From: Clavulina sp. PMI_390
Lineage: Eukaryota; Basidiomycota; Agaricomycetes; Cantharellales; Hydnaceae
Length of the DNA stretch: 64,000 bases
NCBI GenBank assembly: GCA_015039315.1
Contig: WIDE01000076.1
Span: 60,611 to 124,610 of the forward strand
Direction: 5' to 3'
How positions within the stretch are numbered: position 1 is the stretch's first letter; each line of letters begins with the position of its first letter. Both the position numbers and the translations under genes were made by a program. The notes under the pieces are model-generated. The model saw only the letters and a list, made by a program, of their open reading frames with translations, searched no databases and was not told the DNA's origin. Positions 11,357 to 23,500 of the stretch are shown piece by piece.

Positions 11357-13673
11357 ATGAAAGGGGCCTCGGACACTCAGAAACCCACAACCCACCCAAA
11401 ACACTATTACCTACTCACTCTCGATAACGCCTCGCAGCTGGTAGGACAGCTGGTAGACCCTCAACACGATAAGATTGTTCATGTAAGTTGTTGACCACCC
11501 CCGCCCACATTCCACACGTTGCTAAATTGGCCTGTCGCTCCCTGCTCTACTTGGAATTACAATGACGATATTCTCCCCATCTACGCTCTCGCTGGGCTAC
11601 GGCTTTGGCCACAATTCTCCAACTTGGACGCCGATTGGAATTGACAGGACGTGGTCGGCAAGAGAGTACTCTGTTATCGATTAACATACCAGGGAGGCAT
11701 CCTCGTCGATATTCCAGCGCGCTTCCTCAGCTGGATGTAAGCTTTAATCTCCCCTACGCGTCACTTGGACGTAGCACCAGCAGTGCCTTGATATGGTCTC
11801 ACCAACCAAGAACCCTCTCCCCTAACGAAAAAAATCTAACTCGCTGTTTATTCACTAAAACAGCAGCAACAAGCGCATGACACATGCGCCGTCACCAGCT
11901 GACCTCTCAACGCTCTTCCCCCGCGCTGCCACCCTCGACAGCCACCGAGCACAGGATATTGTTGGGGAATTCTACGACCATAATCGCTATTATGCCCACC
12001 AGCGCGCCAAACGAGGTGACTATTGGAGCTCCCCTGGGAGCGGGCATTACCCTATTAGGGCCGTGAAGGGGATGGGCTCTCACAGCGGTGAAGGTGATGA
12101 GGTGTTACCGTCTCCTGCTCAAGAAAACGCCTACACCATTGATGGAGCCGACAAGGCTCCGTGGGCTCCTGTAACGAGAGGAAACATGGGAATGTTGGCG
12201 GAACTGGAACGGGAAAAGAAGGTTCAGCGCTATGGTGCCAATGAAGCGGCGGTCCACGCACCGCAACCTGTGAGCGCAGGTTCTGATGGTCAGTCCCATG
12301 CATACGACGGTGAATTAAATGACTGGATCGCTGGCGTTGAAGTTGGCGTCCAGCCAGAAAGCGTCATGAGTCCAAGTCCATCTCCGAATCGTCGTGACGG
12401 CCTTACTCTCCGTGTCGGCGTCGACGGTGGTACTGGGCTTCAAATTCTAGCTTCGCCGACATTCTCCCCCCTCCTCCCCCAACAGCAGCACCACCTCCTC
12501 TCCCCTCCCCTCACTAGGAACTCATCAGACGTTGTCACTAGTACTCACCTTCCACGCACCCCCAACCTCCAAGACCTACTCGCCAGCCTCATACCCCTTT
12601 GCCTCCTGCGCTCAAGCACCACCATGATGTCCCTGACAGGTCCCGCTGAGGTCCAACGAGCCAGTTTAAGCCAGCAGGCATCGACAACCTTCCCCTCCTT
12701 GACCGCCCCTCGGCACCAGCACCAGCACCGGCACCAGTCACACTATACTCATAACCATCACCACCCCCTCCACTCCCACCCGTATCAGCGCCCCTCTCCA
12801 ATACGCTCGTCGCTCTCTACTGTGGCGTGGCCTCACGAGAGCCCAGACGCAGATGGTGATGAGCACGCTGGTGATGGCAGCGAATCTGAGTTGCCCAGCC
12901 TCATGCATCCACACGAGGACTTTGTTCTGTCGCGTAGCGCGATGGCACAATATCAATCCCAGGGCTTGATGGTTGCTGAGCGTCGCTCGCACGCAGAGGC
13001 TGATGCTGGTGGTACGAATGACCCACTTGGAAGCGCGGGGGAGGACAGGAGTTGGGCGCTGGGTGCGGTGGGTGCTGGAATCCGAATGGGGGCGCGCAAT
13101 GACGCGGATGGCTGCAACCTGGCCGAGGGCGCGTCCAACCAAGATGAAGTGGACGAAGCCGCGGACTGGGAAGACGAAGAGAACATGGGCGAAGACCTGG
13201 AATACGCGAATACGGACGTCAGTGCAGTGGCGGGCGAGTTGGTAAGAGACGAAGAGAATATCCTCGTCGATGATGACGATGATTATAACGATAGTAGAGA
13301 TGGAGGTGAAGGAGGGGTGCTGGTGTCAGCTCCACCAAGGCGCTCCATGCGCGCTGTTTCTGGCTCAAGTCCTACTGCCGGTGCAGGTGTCAGTGCGAGT
13401 ACCGAAGGGGCGGCTGTTCTTACTGGCCCTATGCGCACCAAATCTCGGCGTCGACAACAAGTCCTCCATACCCACGAAAGGCCTCAAGAGCTAGGCCTTC
13501 TAGGACCTAGTGGAAAGGTGACCCAGTGGGCGATGACGAGCAGCACGCTGGGAGCTCGTCGCGCACAGGCGCGGGAGGCGAGAGCGAGAGGCCTGGAAGA
13601 TTGGGAGTCGGGGATGATGAACGCTCTGCTCGGCATTGGATCTCATGGGGACAGACCACCGCTGCCCACATAG
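11357..13673 (+). CDS. X1: unrecognised long protein, tandem paralogue of the gene at 16362
   Basis: Exon 1 is 11357-11482 (126 nt). A later exon 11648-11736 and exon 11864-13673 are in phase with it, giving about 640 aa if intron 1 spans 11483-11647. That interval has some conservation between copies, so a small extra exon is possible. I do not recognise the family. Blocks shared with X2 are an N-terminal KHYYLLTLDNASQLVGQL, then VGKRVLCYRLTYQGG and ILVDIPARFLSW, then AQDIVGEFYDHNRYYAHQRA, GVEVGVQPESVMSPSPSPN, VLSRSAMAQYQ and a C-terminal DWESGMMNALLGIGS. Between them are low-complexity His/Pro/Ser-rich and acidic stretches, likely disordered. No signal peptide or membrane segment is visible. 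Conserved islands in a disordered background suggest a scaffold or regulator, but this is inference. Confidence 0.7.
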
Positions 13674-14812
13674 CATCTGACGGGTGCGGCCGGTTCGTGG
13701 TCTGCGCCATTGGTCTTCCGTTCTACATTCACTCCTCCAGTTGCCTATGAACTGTATACTGTTGCATTTGATTCAATTTTTTTCGAGTTGTTGATTGATC
13801 CATGTTCGCCTTTGGTTGCGATTTTCTTGCAGCGTTTGACGATTGGCCCTAGGGCTAGTATCTGGGGATCTGGGGTCGTCGATGATTCGCCCATGATAAC
13901 GTCCCCAGTCACATAACCATATGACGACAGCGGCTAAAACCACGATTCTGATACTCGTGGCTGTGCTTTTCATTCATTCATTCACTGATGTGCCATACCA
14001 TCTACAAGCGTTGAGTGCTGTCCTCATTTTTGGGTGGGAGTAAGTAATTTGGTCTGCGAATGCTTGGCGGATTTTAAAACCTCAGCTACCCTGTTTATTC
14101 CAACTATTACTCGATGTCAGATCGAGGGGGCGTCACGTGCCTCTAGCCACCGCTTAGTATATTTCCATTACGATGGAATACGGTGCAAGGGTGGCTCGCC
14201 AGTACAGTTTTTACTGTAAATGTTTTATTTTTATTATTATTTTTTCGAACGTGTGGACTGGGCTACCATTGAGCTCACAGTGTCATCATGACGCATTCAG
14301 TGGTACCGCCTCCGAGTGCCAATTACTTCTTTTGGCCTTACTGGTCACTTTGTAGAGAATTTGTCCGCCAATGTGGGCAGACACTTGGAAGGCTACTTGA
14401 GCTTCTTCACTTTTTATTCTGATTCCGCTGGACGGGGGCGAACAGCATCGCGTGATTGTCACATGACCCCCCAAGTCACACGAGAGCGGTCGTGAGGGAG
14501 AGGACGATACGAGGCTGCTCCTCCATAGCACCCCACTCATCCATCTCATCCATCATCTCCCTGACTTATTGCCTACTGCAGCCAAATACAGCTACTTGTA
14601 CCATGGTCCTATGGTCTTCTTCTCCCAGCACTCACCCTCGATACCTTTGCGCCATCCCAGGTGCACATAAAACTCGTCTCTGGCCGCCTGGCCCGCTGTG
14701 CACTGTCGCCAATCTGCATCGCACCTTACGTACCTCAACATTGCTACGAATTGGAATTCCTCACCGCCTAAAAGCCTTGACGCCTTACTAAGATAAGAAC
14801 TAAAAGAGCAAC
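13674..14812. other. Intergenic
   Basis: About 1.1 kb between X1 and the broken X fragment. AT-rich stretches (for example 14222-14248) and scattered short frames, none convincing. Confidence 0.4.
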
Positions 14813-15334
14813 ATGGACAGAGAAAGGGCGCTGAACATTCCACAAATTACATAAAGCACTATTACCTCCTCACTCTCCATGACGGCTCGCAGCTCGTTAG
14901 CGGACCCACTAGATGACAAGTCGTCCACGTGAATCCTCTAATGCCACTTCGCAAATCATGCATTGCTAACACTGTCGCCTGTAACTCCCTCCGCTCATTA
15001 TCCGTGCCGCTCTGACGCTATTCACGCCAGTCCCTTCCTATTTGGGCTACCCCTCGAGGTGGAAATTCCCTGCGCTGGACACCGACTGGACTGAACAGAA
15101 TGTGGAAGGGAAGAAGTACTCTGTTGTCAACTAACATACAGGGGAAGCGTGATAGTCGATGTCCCTGGACGCTTTCTTAGCTGGGTGTAGGTACTCTGTT
15201 CCTTTCACCGAGCTATCCTAGCTAAGGGAGTCCTCAACAATTGAATCTCTGAACCCCACTTACAGTAGCAACAAACGCACGATTCGCCCACCTTTTGCAT
15301 TAGATATCTCGGCGCTCTCTCCTCACGCTGCCTG
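14813..15334 (+). pseudogene. Broken 5' fragment of an X-family gene
   Basis: This stretch aligns with the first two X exons and the start of the third. KHYYLLTLHDGSQLV is readable at about 14850-14895 but is followed by an in-frame TGA (LVSGPTR, stop). The initial ATG frame runs into TAA before the conserved block. The GKRVLCYRLTY region at about 15105 has a 1-nt deletion relative to X1. The copy ends near 15334, where homology to the X1 start of exon 3 stops at the GCTGCC that precedes CTCGAC in X1. Not a functional gene. Confidence 0.75.
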
Positions 15335-15423
15335 ACTGGTGAGTCACCTGTCCAGCCATATTTCTGACAGGATGTATGTGAAGTTCTAATCGTTCATTGG
15401 GCTATTCCCCTTCTCCCGTGAAC

Positions 15424-15630
15424 AGAATTCGAGGAGCTATCTTCTCTATCGCATCCCCAACCCCCCTCTGACAAGGCAGGGGAAGCCATTATTGGCTCGG
15501 CGACCGCGTCAGAGCGCCGAGTTTTAAGCTTATCAAATCGTTTGAGCCAACGGCCGCTCTCAAAAGTTCCAGTACACCTGGTAGCGGGCTAATGGCGCCG
15601 CGGACGGAGGATGGGCCCGGCCTAGGCTAG
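15424..15630 (+). pseudogene. Broken copy of the EthD-like gene's last exon
   Basis: It begins right after an AACAG acceptor-like site and matches exon 5 of the EthD-like gene: EFEELSSLSHP, then SDKAGEAIIGSATASERRV. A 1-nt deletion at about 15519 (GTTTTAAGC against GTATTCAAAC) breaks the frame before the KSFEP block. Only this exon and some downstream intergenic sequence are present; the barrel-coding exons are missing. Confidence 0.78.
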
Positions 15631-16361
15631 ATTTGGACTCTGGCCCTTCGGGATCAGCGGCTGCAATGCGAAGGTGATCTGCAGCGTGGGGCGATCAACT
15701 TGAGCTGCTAGAGGACCCCCTGGCTGAACTTTTATATCGATGTTTGGTTAGTGGTGTCTGTGAGATAGGCGACAGGGTTACCGTACATCGGTGGTGCTCA
15801 CCCTTCTCATTATGATGCAACCTTGGCCTTGAGCCAAGGATTCGAAATGATGTGCTGTAATCTCTGTAATATGCTATTATTTTTGAAGAAATGTCTCATA
15901 CGATCTAATTTGTGCAAAGTTGTGAAAGGATGCCCGCGTTCCTTAATGATCGACGCCACATCCTGCATGAGCTGACATCACTGAGCGGTTGTGACCGGCG
16001 TCACGTCTATCTCATCTGGGTCGCTCCTTGGCGTACCAGAGAGGACAATAGGGGTTACTCATCCATGGCGTTCTCATCCAATTCTCAACGATCATCTCCC
16101 GTTTTCTATTATCTCTTGAAGGCATATACAGCCACCGTCCTATGAGACACCCTCTTGAGCACCTGCCTTCTGTCAACCCCCCAAGACGACCCTTCCAAAC
16201 CCCCATATAGGATACACATCTCCTAGCCTAGCCGTTATATTCCACTGACATCTTTGAGTTGTCGCCTTACCACCAGCCTCCTGACTATCTTGTCGCCTCT
16301 GCCTATTTTACTCATCGAACTAGGCACTGACGCCTCTGTGACGAGGTCCAAAAAACACACT
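15631..16361. other. Intergenic between the EthD fragment and X2
   Basis: About 730 nt. The first 200 nt are a diverged copy of the EthD 3' flank; the rest is the presumed X2 promoter. No gene seen. Confidence 0.4.
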
Positions 16362-18627
16362 ATGGATGAGGCTGCGGACTCCTCCCCACTACATCTCAAG
16401 CACTACTACCTCCTCACTCTCGAAGACTCCTCCCAGCTTGTTGGCAAGTTAGCGAACTCTTATTATGACAAAGTCATCCACGTACGTCCTTGACGCCACA
16501 AACACCGCGCTCAACCCGTTGCTCATGTTGTGACTCATTGCTCATTACTCGGTCGCTCTGACGCCATTCCATCCGATCCACCCATTTTGCACATATCCGC
16601 CGTGGGCTACTACAACCTCCGCCTCGGGAATCTTGGGCCTGGGCTCGTTGAAACTGGTAGAATGTCGACGGCAAGAAAGTGCTGTGTTACCGACTGACAT
16701 ATCGAGGAGGTGTACTTGTCGATATTCCCGCGCGCTTTCTTAGTTGGATGTAAGCTTCCGTTTCCCCCTAGAATGTTGATTTCAATTGGCCCTCCTACCA
16801 ACGCCTCCGTCACAAAACTGATTTGTCCGTTCTACATCTTCCCCTTATGGTGACTGACGCTCTCTCCTCTCCTCTACTGACAGAGGTAACAAACGCATGA
16901 CCAGTGCACCCACATCATCAGACGTCGCCCCACTCTTCTCGCTCGCCGCCACCCTCGATGCCCATCGGGCGCAAGATATTGTTGGCGAGTTCTATGATCA
17001 CAACCGCTACTACGCCCATCAGCGCGCCAAACGAGGCGATTACCGGAGTCCCTTTGGTGGCGGATATGGCGTGAGTAGGGGCGGAATGGGAATGGGGTAC
17101 CATTGTGGTGAGAATGATGATGAGACGGCAAGGACGTCCGGCGGTGGAGCACCTTTCTATGCTCCTGCTACCACCAACTTCACCACCGCGGCCCCCCAAG
17201 TAGGGAGAAGTAAAGGAAGTACGGAACTGCAGTCAAAAGTCTGGAGGTATGGTGCTAAGGAGGCAGAAGTAGGCACATCCCCGCCTCTCGGTGTGGGTTA
17301 TCGCGCAGACTCTCTTCCATACAATAACGGGTTGAATGACTGGATCGCTGGCGTGGAAGTCGGCGTCAAGCCAGAGAGCGTCATGAGCCCAAGCCCAGAT
17401 CCGAATCGCCGCGACCACCTGACTTCCCGTCTTCGCGTCAATACAGCTACTAAAGCTGGAGCTTCGCCAATATTCGCTTCACAACACTCCTCCCCATCCC
17501 TTTCTCCTGATAACTCGCCGAATACCCTTGCTAGTACCAGCTTACTCCCACCTACGCCCGACCTTCAAAACTTCCTTGCTCCTCTCGCTCCTCCTCTTGT
17601 TCCCCCTTACCCTCCGCGTCCGCAGCCATATTCTTCTGAGGTCCAACGAAGCATGAACCAGCTGAATGTGCTACCCTTTGATGTCTCAACTCCATTGCAT
17701 CCCCGCTCCACGTTACCTCAGCGCCAAACGGATCCACATTCGCCTTCGCTCCCCTTCCACGTTGCTCGTGCGCGCGCTCGCATGCACTCTCACCACGACC
17801 ACCATAGCCACGATCTGCTCAGCCCCCCTTCATTCCAAAATCGTTCTACTCCGTTACCCCTCTCGGTTCCCTTTGCATTGCCTCGCAAAATCGAAGACGC
17901 GGACGATGAGCATAGCGACGGCGAATGGGAGACACGTGGGCTCGTATATCCAAATGAGGATTATCTGCTATCACGGAGCGCGATGGCTCAGTATCAGGGC
18001 TTAATGGCCGAATATCGCTCACAAGCAGAAGTCGAGGAGGGTCTCTGGCGCGCTACAAGTGGCGCAGATGCTAGGCTGCGAGTCAAGTTCGAGAGTCAAG
18101 AGGACGAGCTGGACGAGGATTACGCAGAGGACGGGCTGGACGATGAGAACCTGGACATAGAAGATTTATATGCAGACACTGAAGAAGTGGACGAGCTGAT
18201 AAATGAGGAAGACTATCTCGTGGAAGACGATGATGGCGTAGGATGTGAAGATGCAGACGAAGGAGAGGCGTTCGGTTTGACACCACCAGTCAAAACCCTC
18301 AGCCCTGGCGCAAGCACCGGTACCCTAGAGTCCGCTCTCACAGGTCCAACAAGGAGGACGCGAAGCAGTCGGACGACGCAGAGCCGGAGCATGAGCAGTA
18401 TCGTTGACCCTACACTCATCAACCCTCACTCTCGCTTTCGGTCCCAGAGACTCCCTGGAGGTAGTGGTGGAGGATGGGCTACCCCACGGACGACGAGCAC
18501 CTTGAAAGCTCATCGCGTTTCACCACGAAGGACGAAAAAGAACGACCTGGACAATTGGGAGTCGGGCATGATGAACAGTCTTCTCAATATAGGATCCCGC
18601 ATGAACAATTCGCTGCTGCCCACGTAG
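16362..18627 (+). CDS. X2: unrecognised long protein, tandem paralogue of X1
   Basis: ATG at 16362. Exon 1 is 16362-16481 (120 nt), exon 2 is 16661-16749 (89 nt, same length as in X1), and the last exon begins after the CTGACAG acceptor near 16884 and ends with TAG at 18625-18627, about 650 aa. As in X1, the sequence between exons 1 and 2 may hide another short exon. Conserved blocks match X1: KHYYLLTLEDSSQLVGKL, GKKVLCYRLTYRGGVLVDIP, AQDIVGEFYDHNRYYAHQRA, NDWIAGVEVGVKPESVMSPS, YLLSRSAMAQYQGLM and DNWESGMMNSLLNIGSR. The central region is Pro/Ser/His-rich and the stretch before the C-terminus is strongly acidic (Asp/Glu runs around 18100-18260). This copy has a cleaner frame than the fragment at 14813 and looks functional. 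No known domain recognised. Confidence 0.72.
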
Positions 18628-19359
18628 CGCTGATCGCGTCGTCTGTAGCGTAGAAGTGTGGTTCTACGTCAGGGCGGAGATCCCTTAACCATGTGTATTT
18701 ATTTTTGTTGCGCCTCCCCGCAAGTATATCCGTTTCATGGACTGGTGTTGTGAGTGGGTCCCTGGCGTGGCCTTGTCAACGGATCCACCTCGTCCGATTT
18801 GCCCAGAGATAATCTAATTCTGGGCTTCACGTTCCGTATTTACCAAAAAATTTGTGTATTCGTTGCTTGGGCCATGGGCGCCCGCGCGCAAAAACTCTCT
18901 TACCCAGGAGTCTATACAAACGCATCTGCAACCATCGTTCCAACGGCAAGGCACCCAGCGACGCGCCAAGGGACGATGTCAGGCATGGTATAACACGTGC
19001 ATCGGGAAGCCGAGCCCGATGACGAAGGGTGAAGATTCGGTTTCAGATTCACGACAGCTCACGGACTGCATGGAAACTCTGCTTGAACAGTCGTGTTTCA
19101 GATAAAGATATACGTCTCAGATCGTTCTCATCAGGGGGGAAAAAGCCAAGGGCACAGTAGTTGAGCAAGACAACGCATGCGCATTGGAAGGATGGATCAT
19201 TATCAGCATCAACAATAAGCGTACGGAGTCGTGCAGAGCAAACACATAAGAACAATACATTAACGCAGCCATACGACAAGAGAGAAGGTATTAGAGTTTG
19301 CCATAAATGACAAATCGTCCGTTTTTATCAACCCAAGTCAATACGATACGAATGTGCGC
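18628..19359. other. Intergenic, convergent 3' ends of X2 and the CFEM gene
   Basis: About 730 nt, no conserved gene or RNA seen. Confidence 0.4.
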
Positions 19360-20555
19360 TTAGAAGGCGATGATAGCACCAACGACACCGGCAACAATGG
19401 CACCGGCACCACCCATGACGCTAGCAGCCTTGCCGGCACCGCTCTTGGAGGTGGTGGTGGAGGCAGGAGCAGAGGTGGATGGGGACGAAGTGCCGCCGGT
19501 GGTGGTGGTGGGCGAGCCAGAGCCGGTGGTGGTGGAGCCGCCCTTGCCGGTAGAGGTGCCAGTGGAGCTACCACCAGCAGCGGAGGTGGTGGAGGAACCA
19601 CCGCCGGAGCCGGTGAAGGAGATGCCAGCGGTGCTCAGGGAGAAGGAGGTGGTGGCAGCTGTAGAAAGAGGACATACGATCGTCAGTTCACGAGGCTTTG
19701 GCATTGAGCGGGATATGGGAAAGGGCGGATAAAATGGATGCAGTCGTTAGTTGTGGCGTAACGACCGCGCCGCTCCTCCTCCTCTCACGGGATCGCAAGA
19801 GGGAGAGAAGAAGCGGCGAGATGGACCGAGTAACTGCCCAGCCCATTCGATCACAAAATGAATGAATAGTGGGAGCAGGGCTTTACATAATGCGCCGCAT
19901 GTGGGGATTCACCCACCGACGACATTTTAGTGCGTCGGCAAGACGAAGAGGGGGAGCGGATATCAAGAGCAACGAGCTCCGAAAGCGAGATGAAGAACAC
20001 AAGAAGTGTGGAGCAAGGTTACTTACAGCCAGCGCAAAGGGAGTTGAGGGTGGCCTGGGCATCAGTGAGGTCGGCAGGGGGGCAGCTCTCAATGGCGCAG
20101 ACGGCAGCCTAAAGCGACGGATGTGTTCAGGACATGTCTTACAAAAAGCAAATCATAAGAGTATGCTTACAGCCTCAATGAAGTCGTAGCTATGAAGACG
20201 AGCGCGCGTTAGTTCATGCCAAGATTTTTTTTGGAATTCCGGGAAAGAATGTACCTGTTGCAGAGACACTATTGTTGCATTGAGCGCGGGCAAAACACAA
20301 GAACGTTGAGCGACGCCGTTCGACGTGAGCGAGCGGAGAGAAGTAATTACCGTAACATCAGTCCTGAAAGGAGAGGCAAAATATGAGTAAAATGCGCGTT
20401 AGACAAGCACGAAGGAAGCACACATACAAGCTGGAGCAAGTGCTCTTGGCGAGGGCGGTCGTGGCGCAAGTGACGGCGCAAGCGGGGGTGGTAGCAGCCA
20501 TGGCCGCGGACGCGACGGCAGCGAAAACAGCAACGACGTTGAAGGCAGCAACCAT
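19360..20555 (-). CDS. CFEM-domain GPI-anchored surface protein
   Basis: Six exons sum to 555 nt (184 aa): 20555-20428, 20363-20351 (13 nt), 20268-20255 (14 nt), 20189-20171 (19 nt), 20108-20027, 19658-19360. The signal peptide is VAAFNVVAVFAAVASAAMA. The mature N-terminus is a CFEM-type eight-cysteine module: PACAVTCATTALAKSTC, then DVTCLCNSYDFIEAAVCAIE, then SCPPADLT and LNSLCA. CFEM proteins are fungal extracellular or GPI-anchored; some bind heme, others act at the host surface. A long Ser/Thr/Gly-rich region (likely heavily O-glycosylated) follows, then SKSGAGKAASVMGGAGAIVA and a hydrophobic end, a good GPI signal. Whether the Asp needed for heme binding in some family members is present I cannot say with confidence; a DVTC motif is there. 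Confidence 0.88.
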
Positions 20556-23500
20556 TTTTGCGATGGACAAGGAGAGAGGGGAAGAAGGGTGTGTGGAGAG
20601 AGAGGTGAGAGAGAGGTGGACCTGAGGTCAAAATACAATTCGGATTGCGGGCTATTTGAGGGATTGCCAACCATCACGAGATCTCTCTATTGCAAAATGA
20701 ATTCCCAACGGGTGTCGTTCGACCCTGAGACCGCGTCCGCCGATCTCGCGAGCGGTTCGCCATGGCATTACACGCTCCCGCTTCCGCTCCTCATGAGCTT
20801 CCTCTTCTCCTGCTTCTCCTGATACATTTTGCTAGTGCGACGCCCAGGAGAGCTCCACGCCATGCTGGAGCGAGCAGAGGCCCCGCGTATTTAATTTCTT
20901 TTGAATTTTTTGATCACACACGATACTCTTGGCAACGGTCGCATGTCATTGAGTTACAAACATGTAACGCTTTGCCGGGGGAAAAATTTGGGGAAATGTA
21001 TGGTTCCTGATCCTTGGCATTCATATGGTCGGTCCTCAGGGTTTACTCTTCACCATCCCCGCCCTCTAGAAGACGCGTCAAACGATAGCAAGCTGTTGAC
21101 CTCGATCGTACGACGAATCGTCATAATTTGAAAGCGCACCAAGTCTAGGCTTGCCTGCACGTGATGTCCTCCTGTGTACCTGGTCATCATCACATGCACG
21201 CATATATATATCTCGCCTGTCACTCTGGATTAAGCAGAGTTGACTGCCGCCAAGAATAGCGTGGCTGTAATTATGTACATCGGCCGAGCTCGGTTAATAA
21301 AATGAGACCTTATGCGGGATGAAACATCACCATATGGGCTTAAGAAGTGTGCGGCGAGACCGACTCTCCCTTCGCCACGTTATTGATGCAAACGAAACGA
21401 CCAACAAATGAAGCACATGGAGTCGACCAAAGCACCGCCGAAAATGACCATCATCCCCTGGGAGGGCAGTCGGAGAGGGCGAGACCGCGAGCGCTGTAGC
21501 CCTGAATAGCAAGGATCTCACGAAGGTGATCCATCATCACACAGTATTAGCAGTTTTTGAACTGTGAGCGCCACAAGAGAAGGTCATGCGACGATAAATA
21601 AATATAGCTCTACTGCAACCGAGGCACGAGTAAGAGTTGACCATGACTCGGGACAAGCGTATGCACACACGTCCAACAACCTGCTGTCAAACCATGGCTA
21701 TTCCTCTCACCCCCCGCTGCCTTTTTTCGCATATGAGTAGTGATATAGCCGCCGCGCTGGACAGCATTTGCGCCCGGTTGAAGCGTGGCGAGCTCACACT
21801 GTCAAGAATTTGCGCAGATGATTCATAACAGCATTACCGAACATAGCGTACACCGAGAATGTGTGAGTGATCCGTGTATGCCCATGTTATGATATGGTGT
21901 TAATTCTGCCCAGCTAATCACTCGGAAGTTGAGATCGGACAATAACCGGTCCTCGAACCCACGGTACCAAAGCTGCTGTTGGTGCGGTCTAGAACCTGCG
22001 AAGGCGTGGGTGAGTCAAAGTGGGTGGTATTGAAATGCTGATCAATAGCTTTTACCGAGAATCATGCTTGCTTAATATGGCATAAATAGCTACTCTGTCT
22101 AGTACAGGTTTATCCAATGCCGTTTATGAAAATGAACCACCGATGCGGTTCCGCCCAGTCGACCAGAATCGCTAGGACGCACAAACATCCGTAAGAAATC
22201 AACTCTCGCTTTGAGGACACACGGAGGTATTTATATGGCGAGAATACAGGGAGAGCAAAAAGAACAATCTATTTCGACGTACGTTGAGTGGTGCATATTC
22301 AATTGTGAATGGAGGGGGCCTGTCCGCACTGCTCCAACACGGCCGGCGTATCATGACACATACACACACGTATTTAACTCACTAGGGGACTACTCAGAGA
22401 GTGTGTTGAGGGCTTGGCGATAGACAAGACTGACATGATATGCCACCGAGTCGAGAATCAGTGGCTTCGAGGATCCAATGTGAGTCACGATCAATCAGGA
22501 AGCACCGATAAATGATAAAATGCCGCAAAATACAGGCATAGTTATATTTAGAAGACAGATCTGGGTCTTGGTACAGGGAAGGATTCGCAAAATTGACGTC
22601 GAATTTCGTCCGCAGCAGTTTTGCTGACATAACCTGGGGGGTGAGATGACGAAAGGGAGCGCTTAGATCATATGTAGCATGGTAGCTCTCCACATAATCC
22701 GGGAGCTAATATAGGCGCAGGAACGTATGAGAGCGAGATAGTAAATGGGGCTGGCAGGGAAACGCCAGAGTGGGTTCCCCCAAAATGTACCAGCACTCAG
22801 GCTGTGGCTCGCTCACGTCACAATCCTTGGCAGAAATACCCGGGGCTTGGGAAATACCTTGTGAGAAGGGACCTCTGAGTAATCCATTAGCGAATTCGAG
22901 CACTAATCATCCCGGTTCATGGGGAGAGAAACGCCAAATGATGCACATTTGCCTCCAGCCTCTACTCAGTCCGCATAGCCAACAGAGTCGTCGCAACATG
23001 TAGAGACCAAGCTCCAATCATATGGTCGAAAATTTGCATAAAATCCACTGAGAAGCGTTGGCGCAGTTGAGAATTGTGTGGGCGAGTCGCGGTCCCGACG
23101 CGTCGGTGACAACAAGTCCAAATCTCAGGCCCAGCAGGCACCTGCGGCAGCCATAGATCGGCCTCACAGTAAGAGAAGCAAAAGACGCATCAAAACGGGC
23201 GATATTACTCGATCGTCATGATGAGACATCCGCTCAAGCCTCTTCTGCCATGCCAGGCGAACAGGCACATAATTGCATTGCAAGCTCAAGAGAAAGTAGG
23301 TGTTGCAAAAATCTGCACGGCATGAGACATGATACGCAGAGGGGATGACAATTTTACTTTTGATGCTGACTCTTCTGCGTTTTGTGTCTTGCTCTGGCGT
23401 TGATGGTGTAATAGAATCACTGAAAGCCCTTATCGGACTTGTGAGTTCTTGCAGCGGGGATTTGATCATGTGCAACAAATGCTTAGGCTGGTCTTATCGA

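Noticed and set aside
12738..13494. Several frames overlapping X1 on both strands
   Set aside because: The X1 frame is supported by matching islands in X2; the others are not conserved between the copies.
19338..19732. Long Gly-rich and Pro-rich frames on the plus strand and other minus frame
   Set aside because: They are shadows of the Ser/Thr/Gly-rich tail of the CFEM protein, whose frame is fixed by the cysteine module and GPI tail.
21900..22010. A GGTCCTCGAACCC segment that briefly looked like a tRNA T-arm
   Set aside because: No acceptor stem, D-arm or anticodon arm could be paired around it.
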